Of a stretch of 26,015 nucleotides of DNA, positions 1 to 7,763 are shown piece by piece (the stretch's first letter is position 1; every line of letters begins with the position of its first letter). Source of the DNA: Poriferisodalis sp964484385 (GTDB lineage Bacteria > Actinomycetota > Acidimicrobiia > Acidimicrobiales > Poriferisodalaceae); assembly GCA_964484385.1 (NCBI GenBank), contig CAZAFV010000039.1, positions 1 through 26,015 of the forward strand, read 5' to 3'. Under the pieces are notes generated by a model. That model saw nothing but the letters and a program-made list of their open reading frames with translations. It was not told the DNA's origin and did no database searches. The position numbers were made by a program, and so were the translations under genes.

Positions 1-1
1 C

Positions 2-1297
2 CTGCGCGGCAAGCGCTTTCCCGTCGACCACTTCCTGCGCTCGGTCGCTGAGGGCGGTTGTCACCTGGCCGACGCCATCTACATCTTCGACCTGCACAAC
101 GACCTGGTCGACAGCCCCTACATCAACATGGGCAAGGGTTTTCTCGACACGCATCTGGTCCCGGATCTCGGCACGCTGCGAATCTTCGGCCACCGTCCCG
201 GCTATGCGCTGGTGTTCGCCGACAGTCTCGAGCCGCCGCACCGCCTTCACCCCATCGCACCCCGCACGGTGCTGGCCCGCCAGATCGCGCGCTGCCGGGC
301 GCTCGGCTACAGCCCGCTCGTGGCCACCGAGATGGAGTTCTACCTGTGCGAGGCCGACTGGTCGCACACCCAGAGCCACATCCAGTACTCGTCGCTCACC
401 GACCGGTCAGACCTCGAATCGGTGCTGCTGGCCATGCGTCTGGCGATGATCGATGCCGGCATCCCGGTCGAATCGTCGAACCCGGAGTACGGGCCCGGCC
501 AGATCGAGATCAACGTGCAGTACTCCGATGCCATGACCACGGCCGACAACACGGCGCTCTACAAGAGCATCGTGAAGGAGATCGCCGAGGAGACCGGGCT
601 GAAGGCCACGTTCATGCCCAAGCCGTGGACCGAGCCGTCGGGCAGCGGCATGCATGTGCACACGAGCTTGGTGTCGGTGGGCGACCGCCCACCCGCAGGC
701 GGCGAACAGCCCCATGAGGCGGCCGGCCACAACGCGTTCGCCACCTCCGAGGACGGCCCCAACGAGGTGATGTCGCACTGGCTCGGCGGCCAGCTCGACA
801 ACGCCGCTGCGCTGTCGCTGCTCGGCAGCCCTGTGCCCAACGGCTACAAGCGCGTGCGCCCGTACACGTTCGCCCCCACCCACGTGCACTGGGGGCTCGA
901 CAACCGGTCGGTGATGTGCCGCTGCACGGTGGGTGCAGGCAACGCGAACCGGGTCGAGTACCGGGCACCGGGCGCCGACGCCAACCCGTACCTGATGATC
1001 GCCGGCCTGCTGGCAGCGGGCGCCGACGGTCTCGAGCGCGGTGCCGACCCGGGCCCGAAGAGCGTGGGTGACCAGTACGACGACCCGGGCGATGCCGTGC
1101 CGCTGCCCGCCAACGCCGCCGACGGCATCGCGGCCTTTGAGGGCAGTGCGCTGGCCGCAGCGTTGGGGGAGGAGTTCTCGACCAACTTCGTGCTGATGGC
1201 CAAGGCCGAGCTCGACAAGTTCACCGAGGCTGGCTGCGACCCGGTCGGCGACGAGGTGATCGGCTGGGAACGCGACCGCTACATCGAATTCACCTGA
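2..1297 (+). CDS. Glutamine synthetase-family ligase, 5' end cut by window
   Basis: ATP-dependent glutamate-amine/ammonia ligase of the glutamine synthetase superfamily. The reading frame is open from base 2, with family-like sequence (RGKRFPVDHFL, then IYIFDLHNDL) before the first ATG at 128, so the true start lies outside the window and 431 residues are visible. The metal and substrate motifs are in order: E-x-E in TEMEFYL (about residues 110-112 of the visible part), QIEINVQ (E169), SGSGMHVH (H218), the NGYKRVRPYTFAP arginine loop, and RVEYRAPGADANPYL. No classical GlnA adenylylation-site context is evident. It is more like the GlnA3/GlnA4-type paralogues, which gamma-glutamylate polyamines or ethanolamine, than housekeeping GlnA, but the substrate is an inference. 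It ends in TGA and converges on a second family member 73 bp away, next to an amino-acid-type ABC importer. Confidence 0.9.
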   Translation: MRGKRFPVDHFLRSVAEGGCHLADAIYIFDLHNDLVDSPYINMGKGFLDTHLVPDLGTLRIFGHRPGYALVFADSLEPPHRLHPIAPRTVLARQIARCRALGYSPLVATEMEFYLCEADWSHTQSHIQYSSLTDRSDLESVLLAMRLAMIDAGIPVESSNPEYGPGQIEINVQYSDAMTTADNTALYKSIVKEIAEETGLKATFMPKPWTEPSGSGMHVHTSLVSVGDRPPAGGEQPHEAAGHNAFATSEDGPNEVMSHWLGGQLDNAAALSLLGSPVPNGYKRVRPYTFAPTHVHWGLDNRSVMCRCTVGAGNANRVEYRAPGADANPYLMIAGLLAAGADGLERGADPGPKSVGDQYDDPGDAVPLPANAADGIAAFEGSALAAALGEEFSTNFVLMAKAELDKFTEAGCDPVGDEVIGWERDRYIEFT

Positions 1298-1338
1298 GCA
1301 CGCCCGATGCGGGGTTCCTCGGGGCGGGCCCGCGTGCT
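1297..1338. terminator. Inverted repeat between convergent genes
   Basis: AGCACGC at 1297-1303 pairs with GCGTGCT at 1332-1338 across a GC-rich 28-nt loop, in the 73-bp gap between the two convergent ligase genes. It could end transcription from both sides. No T-tract follows, so a function is only suggested by position. Confidence 0.25.
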
Positions 1339-1370
1339 GGCATCAAGCTCGGCGACGCGCCGGCGAGTGC

Positions 1371-2675
1371 TCAGTGGTACGGCAGGTACTCGCTGATCTC
1401 CCATTCGCTGATGTCGTCGGATGGTTCACCCACCGCCGCCACGTAGCGTTCCCACTCGGCGTCCTTGATTGCCAGGAAGTTGTCGACAAGGTCGCTGCTG
1501 ACGGCCTCGGCCAGCGCTGGATCGGCCCGCAGGTGACCCAAGGCGTCCGCCAGGTTCAGCGCCGACGTGACTTCGGTGTTCCACGCCTCCATGCCGTCGT
1601 TGGTCTCGGGCTCGGGGCAGGGCAGCTCGTCGATCACGCCGAGGCGCGCCGCCTGCAGCACCGCGGCGATGGCTGTGTGGACGTTGCACGTGCCGTCGGC
1701 CAGGCGTGACTCGATGCGTGTGCGCGCACCACGTTCGGGCGGCACACGGGTACCGACCACACGGTGGTCGTACCCCCAGTTCGCCCGCCGTCCGCTGAAC
1801 GTGAAGGGCCGCAGGCGCCGGTAGGCGTTCACGGTGGGAGCGCACAGCGGCGTGAGCCCCTGGTGATGGGCGCACAGACCGGCCAGGCAGCTCTTCGCCA
1901 GCTCCGACAGGCCGTCGCTGGCACGCGTGTCGGCGAGCGCGTTGTTGCCGTCGGCATCGAGCAGCGAGAAGTTGACGTGGACCCCGTTGCCCTCGAACTG
2001 CTCGTAGGGCTTGCCCAAGAACGTCAACCGCCGGCCGTGGTCCATGGTCCGCTCACGAGCCAGCACCCTGAACAGGAAGGCATCGTCCGCGGCGCGCAGC
2101 GCCTCGGCGTAACGAAGCGTGAGCTCGAACTGGCCCGAGTCGAACTCGGCGTTCACCGACTCGAGCACGATCTCGCTGGCCGCGGCGACGTCGGTGATCT
2201 CGTCCATCAAGCCGATGGGATCCACGAAACGCCCCGTGCCGTACACGTACGACCCGGGTGTGTCCCACCGCTGCCAGCCGTGTTCTTCGGTGAGCTCCAG
2301 CACGTAGGCCTCGAACTCGATGCCCACCATCGGGCGGTAGCCCAACGCCTCCCAGTCGGCGATGGCCTTGCGCAGCGCATACCTGGCCGAGAAGCGGAAC
2401 GGCTCTCCCCGCTGCGACAGGTCGCAGACAGCCACCTGGGTCCGGTCATCGTCCCAGCCGGGCCGCAGGTCGGCCTCGTCGAAGGTGGCGTGCATGTCGG
2501 GAAAGCCGTCGAGCACGCCCGAGCCCGGCGCAGCGATGAACGAGCGGTCGTAGGCCAGGCTGAACACGGCCGCGGCATGGCCGGTGCCATCTGGGGCGAA
2601 GGCGGCCGGCACGTACTTGCCCCGCGCCAGGCCGAGATGGTCGGGCCACAGTATCCGGACGCGTTCATTGGCCAT
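1371..2675 (-). CDS. Glutamine synthetase-family ligase (second paralogue)
   Basis: A complete 434-residue glutamine synthetase-like protein. The beta-grasp-like N-terminal part contains GLARGKYVP (15-23). The catalytic part has GIEFEAY (E120 and E122), GQFEL (E184), EGNGVHVNF (H233), AYRRLRPFTFSG (R286/R287) and RIESRLADGTCN (E322, R324). In most family members the last motif reads R-x-E-x-R...NPY; here NPY is replaced by NVH, which alters the pocket near the substrate end and argues against ordinary ammonia use. The C-terminus WEISEYLPYH is typical for the family. Start: ATG with GAGGAA about 6 nt upstream. It is divergent from the ABC importer receptor gene, so shared regulation is plausible. 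A gamma-glutamyl-polyamine, -ethanolamide or -amine ligase is more likely than housekeeping GlnA; the exact substrate cannot be read from sequence. Confidence 0.9.
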   Translation of the reverse strand: MANERVRILWPDHLGLARGKYVPAAFAPDGTGHAAAVFSLAYDRSFIAAPGSGVLDGFPDMHATFDEADLRPGWDDDRTQVAVCDLSQRGEPFRFSARYALRKAIADWEALGYRPMVGIEFEAYVLELTEEHGWQRWDTPGSYVYGTGRFVDPIGLMDEITDVAAASEIVLESVNAEFDSGQFELTLRYAEALRAADDAFLFRVLARERTMDHGRRLTFLGKPYEQFEGNGVHVNFSLLDADGNNALADTRASDGLSELAKSCLAGLCAHHQGLTPLCAPTVNAYRRLRPFTFSGRRANWGYDHRVVGTRVPPERGARTRIESRLADGTCNVHTAIAAVLQAARLGVIDELPCPEPETNDGMEAWNTEVTSALNLADALGHLRADPALAEAVSSDLVDNFLAIKDAEWERYVAAVGEPSDDISEWEISEYLPYH

Positions 2676-2700
2676 GGTTGTTCCTCATCGCTGGAAGGAT

Positions 2701-2750
2701 CGCTATCTGAGCCGGGACGATCAGCAGACGCTATCCGAGCAGTTATCAGC
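2701..2750. repeat. Paired direct repeats in divergent promoter region
   Basis: CGCTATCTGAGC (2701-2712) recurs as CGCTATCCGAGC (2729-2740), 28 bp apart and with one mismatch. Each copy is followed by ATCAGC (2720-2725 and 2745-2750). The pair sits between the divergent ligase and transporter genes. The layout looks like a two-site operator for a regulator controlling both directions. No regulator gene is visible in the window. Confidence 0.45.
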
Positions 2751-2757
2751 GGAGGGC

Positions 2758-2763
2758 TAGCAT
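2758..2763 (+). promoter_or_regulatory. Candidate -10 element of the transporter operon
   Basis: TAGCAT lies 27 bp before the receptor-gene ATG. The second copy of the 12-bp direct repeat covers the position where a -35 box would be. No good TTGACA match is present, so this is a weak call, supported by similar TAGnnT hexamers ahead of three other genes here. Confidence 0.3.
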
Positions 2764-2790
2764 CGGCTCGACCCATGGGAGGGGCCCATC

Positions 2791-4074
2791 ATGAAAAGAC
2801 GCATCTTGGCTTTGCTGGCCGTAGTTGCGCTGTTCGGTGCCGCATGCGGCAGTGACGACGACACCACGGACAGCGAGCCGGCTGCCACTGAGGCGCCCGC
2901 CGCGACCGAGGCGCCGGCTGCCACGGAAGCACCCGCAGCAGCCGTCACCATGGCCAGCATCGACATCGACCACATCCTCAGCGCCGATCTCGGCAACTGC
3001 GAAGAGGCTCCGACCGGAGACCCGATCCGCGTGGGCATGGCGATGGACTTCAGCGACGTGGTCGGCTTCGTCGACATTCCGGGCTCGAAGCTCGTGCCGT
3101 ACATCGCCGAGCTCGCCAACTGCCGGGGCGGCTTCAACGGCCGGCCCGTGGAGGTGCGCGTCGCCGAAGTGGGCGACGATGCGGCGCTCGCCACCGAAGA
3201 CCTCCTCGACTGGGGCGCACACTTCCTGATCGGCCCGCCGTTCGCCGACTTCGCGCTGCCGATCCTGCAGACCACCGGCGGCACCGTCCCGCTGTTCGTG
3301 GCGGCATCCACCGAGCCGACGCTGGCAGATGCGTCCATCAACTCGTACCTAGTCACCTTCGACGACCACCAGATGTCGGGTGCGGCCGCCCAGTGGGCGC
3401 TCGACCAGGGCATCACGCGGGCCATCGTGTTCACCGAGGGTGAGGGCATCCCGTACACCGGCGTCAACCCCGATGCGTTCATCGCCGCATTCGAAGCCGG
3501 CGGCGGCGAGGTGGTGAGCGTGCAGACCTATGTCTGGTTCGTCGACACCGACTTCTCCTCGCAGGTGAACGAGATCGCCCAGATCTCCGAGAACAACGAG
3601 GTGGTCTTCTCGGCGGCGTTGGGCTTCCAGGTCACCGCGCTGAGGGGCCAGCTCGAAGGCCAGGGTCTCGACAGTCTCACTTACGTCGGCACCGATGCAC
3701 TCGACGCCACCGGCATCCAGGTGGAGGCGAATAACGAGGGCATTGCCCACACGCCGCACACGAGCATCACGGCGGGCGACCGCATCGACTCGATGCTCGC
3801 TGCGTTCGAGGCCCACGAGGGCGAGGCGCTCGAGAGCCGTGGCTTCATGGCGCTCTATGTCGACTCGATGTTCATCGGCATCCAGGGCATGCTCGACTGC
3901 GGTTGTGACGACACCGCCCAGATCGGCGAGGCCGTCCAGCAGATCTCTGGATTCCAGGGGCTGTCGGGCGAGATCACCTACGAAGGCACCAACGGCATCC
4001 CGCCGAAGGCAGTGCCGATCAACCGCATCGTCAACGGCGAGGACGTGCTCGTCGACACGATCACGATCAAGTAA
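2791..4074 (+). CDS. ABC transporter substrate-binding lipoprotein, branched-chain amino acid (LivK) type
   Basis: Extracytoplasmic receptor of a LIV-type importer, 427 residues. The N-terminus is a lipoprotein signal: MKRR, a hydrophobic core, then FGAACG with the acylated cysteine at residue 19. A flexible Ala/Thr/Glu/Pro linker (about 25-52) contains three copies of AATEAP and tethers the periplasmic-binding-protein type I fold to the membrane. The folded part begins near DPIRVGMAMDFS and contains the two alternating lobes of the Peripla_BP_6 family. Two cysteines near residues 370-372 (DCGCDD) may form a disulfide or be incidental. A strong ribosome site, GGGAGGGG (2775-2782), precedes the ATG. 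The LivF, LivH and LivM-G genes follow on the same strand, giving a complete importer. The ligand is not identifiable; the neighbouring gamma-glutamyl ligase paralogues suggest an amino acid, amide or amine. Confidence 0.92.
   Translation: MKRRILALLAVVALFGAACGSDDDTTDSEPAATEAPAATEAPAATEAPAAAVTMASIDIDHILSADLGNCEEAPTGDPIRVGMAMDFSDVVGFVDIPGSKLVPYIAELANCRGGFNGRPVEVRVAEVGDDAALATEDLLDWGAHFLIGPPFADFALPILQTTGGTVPLFVAASTEPTLADASINSYLVTFDDHQMSGAAAQWALDQGITRAIVFTEGEGIPYTGVNPDAFIAAFEAGGGEVVSVQTYVWFVDTDFSSQVNEIAQISENNEVVFSAALGFQVTALRGQLEGQGLDSLTYVGTDALDATGIQVEANNEGIAHTPHTSITAGDRIDSMLAAFEAHEGEALESRGFMALYVDSMFIGIQGMLDCGCDDTAQIGEAVQQISGFQGLSGEITYEGTNGIPPKAVPINRIVNGEDVLVDTITIK
2881..2934 (+). repeat. Three in-frame 18-bp repeats (AATEAP linker)
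   Basis: Three imperfect 18-bp units at 2881-2898, 2899-2916 and 2917-2934 each encode AATEAP just after the lipobox. Copy number is likely to vary between strains by slippage, changing the length of the lipoprotein tether. Confidence 0.7.
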
Positions 4075-4106
4075 GCGCACCATCAAGTAGCGCGCCGTCA
4101 AGCAGG
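4066..4106 (+). repeat. Imperfect tandem repeat across the receptor stop codon
   Basis: ATCAAGTAAGCGCACC (4066-4081), ATCAAGTAGCGCGCC (4082-4096) and the partial GTCAAGCAGG (4097-4106) are successive degenerate copies that start at the last two codons and stop of the receptor gene. The remainder of the 98-bp gap to livF (4107-4172) shows nothing else clear. Confidence 0.5.
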
Positions 4107-4172
4107 TCGGTTCCGGCACCGCTGCGACCTACCCGAGCGCCCAGCGGACATGGGCGGCAGATTGCGAGTTCG

Positions 4173-4916
4173 ATGCTCGAAGTCGAAGGCCTCACCGCTC
4201 GGTACGGCTCCATAGCCGCACTGCGCGGCGCGGCCCTCAGCGTCGGGTCCGGTGAGGTGGTGGGCCTCATTGGGCCCAACGGCGCGGGCAAGACCACCCT
4301 GCTGTCGTCGACCGCCGGACTGCTGGCGCCGGCCGAGGGCCGGGTCACGTTCGAGGGGCAGGACATCACCGGCCGCTCGCCGGAACAGCTGCTGCGCTCG
4401 GGCGTGGCGCTCGTGCCCGAGCACCGCCGCATCTTCGCCGACCTCACCGTGGAGGAGAACCTGCGGATCGGGGGCGTAACCGTGCCCGCAGCGAAGCGCG
4501 CCGAGCTGCTGGACGAGATGGCCGAGCGCTTCGTGGTGCTCAAAGAGAAGTGGGACGTCCCCGCCGGCTATCTGTCGGGCGGCGAGGCGCAGCAGCTCGC
4601 CATCGGGCGGGCGCTGATGTCGGCGCCCCGCCTGCTGATGATGGACGAACCCTCGCTGGGCCTCGCCCCGGTGCTCGTGGACTTGGTATTCGAGCTGATC
4701 GGCACGCTGCGCGACCAGGGCCGTACGTTGCTCGTTGTGGAGCAGAACGCCGCGCGGATGCTGGAGGTGTCCGATCGGGCCTACGTGCTCCGCAGCGGCG
4801 AGGTGGTGGCCTCGGGCACGGGCCAAGAGCTGAGCCGGCGGGACGACCTGTTCGACACCTTCGTCGGATCGGTCGTGGCGCCCGGCGAGGGTCTGCCCGC
4901 AGGCGGCGCGGCGTGA
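4173..4916 (+). CDS. livF: ABC transporter ATP-binding protein LivF
   Basis: Nucleotide-binding subunit of the LIV-type importer, 247 residues, the usual length for LivF. Motifs: Walker A GPNGAGKT (34-41), the LivF-type Q-loop variant VPEHRRIF (82-89), signature LSGGEAQQ (134-141), Walker B LLMMDE (154-159) and the LivF-type switch VVEQN (188-192) where most ABC ATPases have His. The Glu and Gln at those two sites are normal for LivF. The signature reads LSGGEAQQ, one residue longer than the common LSGGEQQ. The ATG start has no clear Shine-Dalgarno sequence, but alignment with the family begins there (MLEVEGLTARYG). The stop TGA overlaps the GTG of the permease gene by GTGA, indicating translational coupling. 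Confidence 0.93.
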   Translation: MLEVEGLTARYGSIAALRGAALSVGSGEVVGLIGPNGAGKTTLLSSTAGLLAPAEGRVTFEGQDITGRSPEQLLRSGVALVPEHRRIFADLTVEENLRIGGVTVPAAKRAELLDEMAERFVVLKEKWDVPAGYLSGGEAQQLAIGRALMSAPRLLMMDEPSLGLAPVLVDLVFELIGTLRDQGRTLLVVEQNAARMLEVSDRAYVLRSGEVVASGTGQELSRRDDLFDTFVGSVVAPGEGLPAGGAA

Positions 4917-5800
4917 CCGAGCTCGCACAGAACCTCATCGACGGCCTCGGCCGGGGCAGCATCTATGCGTTGCTGGCGCTGGGCGTAGCGGTCGTCTTCG
5001 GCGTCATGCACCTTCTGAACTTCGCCCACGGCGAACTCATCACCGTCGGCGGCTACGTCGCGCTGTGGACCCTCGGCGCGGGCTGGTCGTGGTACATCGT
5101 CACGCCGCTCATCGTGCTGAGCGCGGTGCTGACGTCGTTGGCGATCGAGCGGGTCGCATTCTCGCGGGTGCGGGGCAGCTCAGATTTCACGCTGCTGCTG
5201 ACGTCGTTCGGTGTGCACTTCGTGATCTCGGCGATCTTCCTGCTGTACGTGTCGGCCTCGGTCAAGCCGTTCGACCGGCCTTCGTGGGTCACCAACACCT
5301 ACTCAGTCGGCCCGCTCAACATCGAGGTGTACGACACGGTCGTCATCGCGGTCACGGTGCTGACGCTGATCGGCACCACGCTGCTGCTGCAGCGGACCAT
5401 GTTCGGGCTGTCGCTGCGGGCGGCCGCCGCCGACTTCGACACTGCCCGGTTGATGGGCGTGCGTTCCGACACTGTGATCCGGGGGGCGTTTGCGCTGTCG
5501 GGGCTGCTGGCGGGCATCGCTGGGGTGTTCTGGTTGATGCGGGCGGGCAGCATCAGCCCCAGCGCCGGCATCACGCCCATGCTCAAGGGAGTGCTGGCTG
5601 CGCTGATCGGCGGTCTCGGCAGTCTCCGGGGGGCGGTGATCGGCGGCCTGGTGCTGGGGCTGGCCGAAGTGCTGCTGCGCTCACGTCTGCCCGACAGCAT
5701 CGCCAGCCTTACCGAGGGCGTGGTGTTCCTGCTGATCGCCCTGCTGTTCATTTTCAGGCCGCAGGGCCTGGTTACCGTCAAGCACGCCGTGCGGGTGTGA
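4913..5800 (+). CDS. livH: Branched-chain amino acid-type ABC permease LivH
   Basis: Inner-membrane permease of the LIV importer, 295 residues. The family opening NLIDGLGRGSIYALLALGVAVVFGVMHLLNFAHGEL is present in full, with N-F-A-H-G-E diagnostic for LivH. Hydrophobic spans are spread along the protein, and the cytoplasmic coupling loop appears as MFGLSLRAAAADFDTARLMGV. It ends with LFIFRPQGL, typical of the family. The GTG start at 4913 overlaps the livF stop. The longer open frame upstream is out-of-frame livF sequence and Arg-rich, so it was not used. It should pair with the LivM part of the fused downstream gene to form the membrane channel. Confidence 0.92.
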   Translation: MTELAQNLIDGLGRGSIYALLALGVAVVFGVMHLLNFAHGELITVGGYVALWTLGAGWSWYIVTPLIVLSAVLTSLAIERVAFSRVRGSSDFTLLLTSFGVHFVISAIFLLYVSASVKPFDRPSWVTNTYSVGPLNIEVYDTVVIAVTVLTLIGTTLLLQRTMFGLSLRAAAADFDTARLMGVRSDTVIRGAFALSGLLAGIAGVFWLMRAGSISPSAGITPMLKGVLAALIGGLGSLRGAVIGGLVLGLAEVLLRSRLPDSIASLTEGVVFLLIALLFIFRPQGLVTVKHAVRV

Positions 5801-5813
5801 TCGGCCGGATCTG

Positions 5814-7706
5814 ATGTTCCCGCGCCTCGGACGTGACGTCGGCTTTCCCATAGCCGGATGCGCCCTGCTCTTCGCCGTATTCCTGGCCGGCGGCCTCATC
5901 TACGAGAGCTTCCAGGGCCGAGCCGCCGAACGCCTGGTGACGGTGATGCTGATCGACGCCATCATCGTGCTCGGCATCCAGATCTACGTCGGCAACACCG
6001 GCGTGCTGTCGTTCGGGCACATCGGATTCGGCGCGATCGCCGGCTACGCCTTCGCGGTCTTCGCCATCAGCCCCGCCGAGAAGCTCAAGCGGATCCCCGA
6101 TGCGCCCTTCGGCTTGAACGACGTGCTGCTGAACCCGGCGCTGGCCGTTGCTGTGGCCATCGGGGTGACGGTGGTGGTCGCGCTCGTGGTGGGCATCGGC
6201 TTGGCGCGCTCGGGTGCGGAATCGGGTGCCGTCGCGGCCACCGTGATCACGCTGGCGCTGCTATTCGTCACCCACGAGGTGGCGCGCAACTGGCCTGATC
6301 TGACCGGCGGCAACCGAGCAGGTCTCACCTTCAAGGTGGGCGCCGCGCTCGACAGCAGGCTCCCGATCTACCTGTGCCTGCTGGGGGCGTTGATCCTGGC
6401 GCGACTGTTCGCGCAGAGCCGCAGCGGCAAGCTCGCTGCCGCAGCCCGCGAAGACAATCTGGCCGCGCGCGCCATGGGCGTGAACCCGCTCGTCCAGCAG
6501 ACCGCGGCCCTGCTCATCTCGGTTGCGGTGGTGAGCGTCGGGTCGTCGCTGCGGGTGTACGAGAACGGCTCGATCCTGCCTGACGATTTCTTCTTCAACT
6601 ACACGCTGCTGACGCTGGCCATGCTGATCGTCGGCGGTCGCAACAGCGTCACCGGAGCGCTGGTGGGTGTGGCGGTGATGACGGTCGGGCGCGAACTGGC
6701 CCGCCGCCTCGGCCAGGACGGCTTCGAGGTGTTCGGGCTCGGCCTCGATGCGGCGCCGCTCGACTGGATCTTTCGAGAGAACCTGCAGACGGTCTTCTTG
6801 GGCTTGGCGATGCTCGGCTTCATGATCTTCCGGTCCGACGGACTGCTGGGGGACTGGGAGCTGGACGGCTGGCTGTGGCGTCTGTGGCATCGTCGCAAGC
6901 CCGAAGAGCGACCTGACCCGCTGGCGGAAGTCGCGCCGGTGGGCTTGCACGCCGAGGTGGACCGCGAGGGCGCAGCCCTGGAGGTGCACGATCTCGCTGT
7001 CGATTTCGGCGGCTTCCGGGCGCTCGATGGCGCAGGGCTCACCGTTGCGCCGGACGAGGTGGTGGGCTTGATCGGCCCCAACGGCGCAGGCAAGACGACG
7101 CTGGTGAACGTGATCACCGGCATCGTCGAGCCGTCGGCGGGCTGGTTCAAGCTGGGCGAGCGAGAGCTGATCGGTGCACCGAGCCACGAGATCGCTCGTG
7201 CCGGACTGCTGCGCACGTTCCAGAACCTGCGACTGTTCGGCGCGTTGACCGTGCGCCAGAACGTGGAGCTTGCTGCTCGAGTCGCCGCCCAACACCGTCC
7301 GGGGAACCACCCTCCGGTCGATGCGCTGATCGCCGAAGCCGGACTCTGGGATGTGCGCGACCGGCGCGCCCGCGAGCTCGACTACGGCAGTGCGCGACGG
7401 CTGGAACTGGCCCGGGCGGCCGCCATGGCGCCGGCCTACCTGCTGCTGGACGAACCCACCAGCGGCATGAGCGACGCCGAGTCAGCGGAGATGATTGGGC
7501 GCATCCGGCACATGGCTGCCGCGGTCGATGCAGGCGTGCTGGTGATCGACCACGATCTCAACTTCATCACCGGTATCAGCGATCGCATCTACGTGCTCGA
7601 TCAGGGCCAGGTAATCAGCGCCGGCACGCCCGATGAAGTGCAGGCCGACCCGGTCGTGCGCGCCGCCTACCTCGGAGCCGAGAGCGACGCTGAGGGGCGA
7701 GCCTGA
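5814..7706 (+). CDS. Fused LivM permease - LivG ATPase
   Basis: A single 630-residue protein joining the second permease and second ATPase of a LIV-type importer. Residues about 1-345 are LivM: membrane spans, the GNTGVLSFGHIGFGAIAGYA motif around 60-80, the coupling loop SGKLAAAAREDNLAARAMGV and a closing MIFRSDGL. A polar linker (about 350-382, RRKPEERPDPLAEV) leads into the ATPase. There, Walker A GPNGAGKT is 421-428, the Q-loop is in RTFQNLRLF, and Walker B is LLLDEPT (543-549, D546 and E547). The H-loop is VIDHDLNFI. The signature is DYGSARRLELARA (523 on) where LivG normally has S-Y-G-x-Q-R-R-L-E; the Gln is Ala. It starts 13 bp after livH and is probably cotranscribed. The fusion replaces separate livM and livG genes, which are absent. 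Confidence 0.92.
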   Translation: MFPRLGRDVGFPIAGCALLFAVFLAGGLIYESFQGRAAERLVTVMLIDAIIVLGIQIYVGNTGVLSFGHIGFGAIAGYAFAVFAISPAEKLKRIPDAPFGLNDVLLNPALAVAVAIGVTVVVALVVGIGLARSGAESGAVAATVITLALLFVTHEVARNWPDLTGGNRAGLTFKVGAALDSRLPIYLCLLGALILARLFAQSRSGKLAAAAREDNLAARAMGVNPLVQQTAALLISVAVVSVGSSLRVYENGSILPDDFFFNYTLLTLAMLIVGGRNSVTGALVGVAVMTVGRELARRLGQDGFEVFGLGLDAAPLDWIFRENLQTVFLGLAMLGFMIFRSDGLLGDWELDGWLWRLWHRRKPEERPDPLAEVAPVGLHAEVDREGAALEVHDLAVDFGGFRALDGAGLTVAPDEVVGLIGPNGAGKTTLVNVITGIVEPSAGWFKLGERELIGAPSHEIARAGLLRTFQNLRLFGALTVRQNVELAARVAAQHRPGNHPPVDALIAEAGLWDVRDRRARELDYGSARRLELARAAAMAPAYLLLDEPTSGMSDAESAEMIGRIRHMAAAVDAGVLVIDHDLNFITGISDRIYVLDQGQVISAGTPDEVQADPVVRAAYLGAESDAEGRA

Positions 7707-7763
7707 GTACTCTCGGATGCTGCGGGCGGGGAGCCGCCGAGACCCTGGCGATGTGAGGATGAC

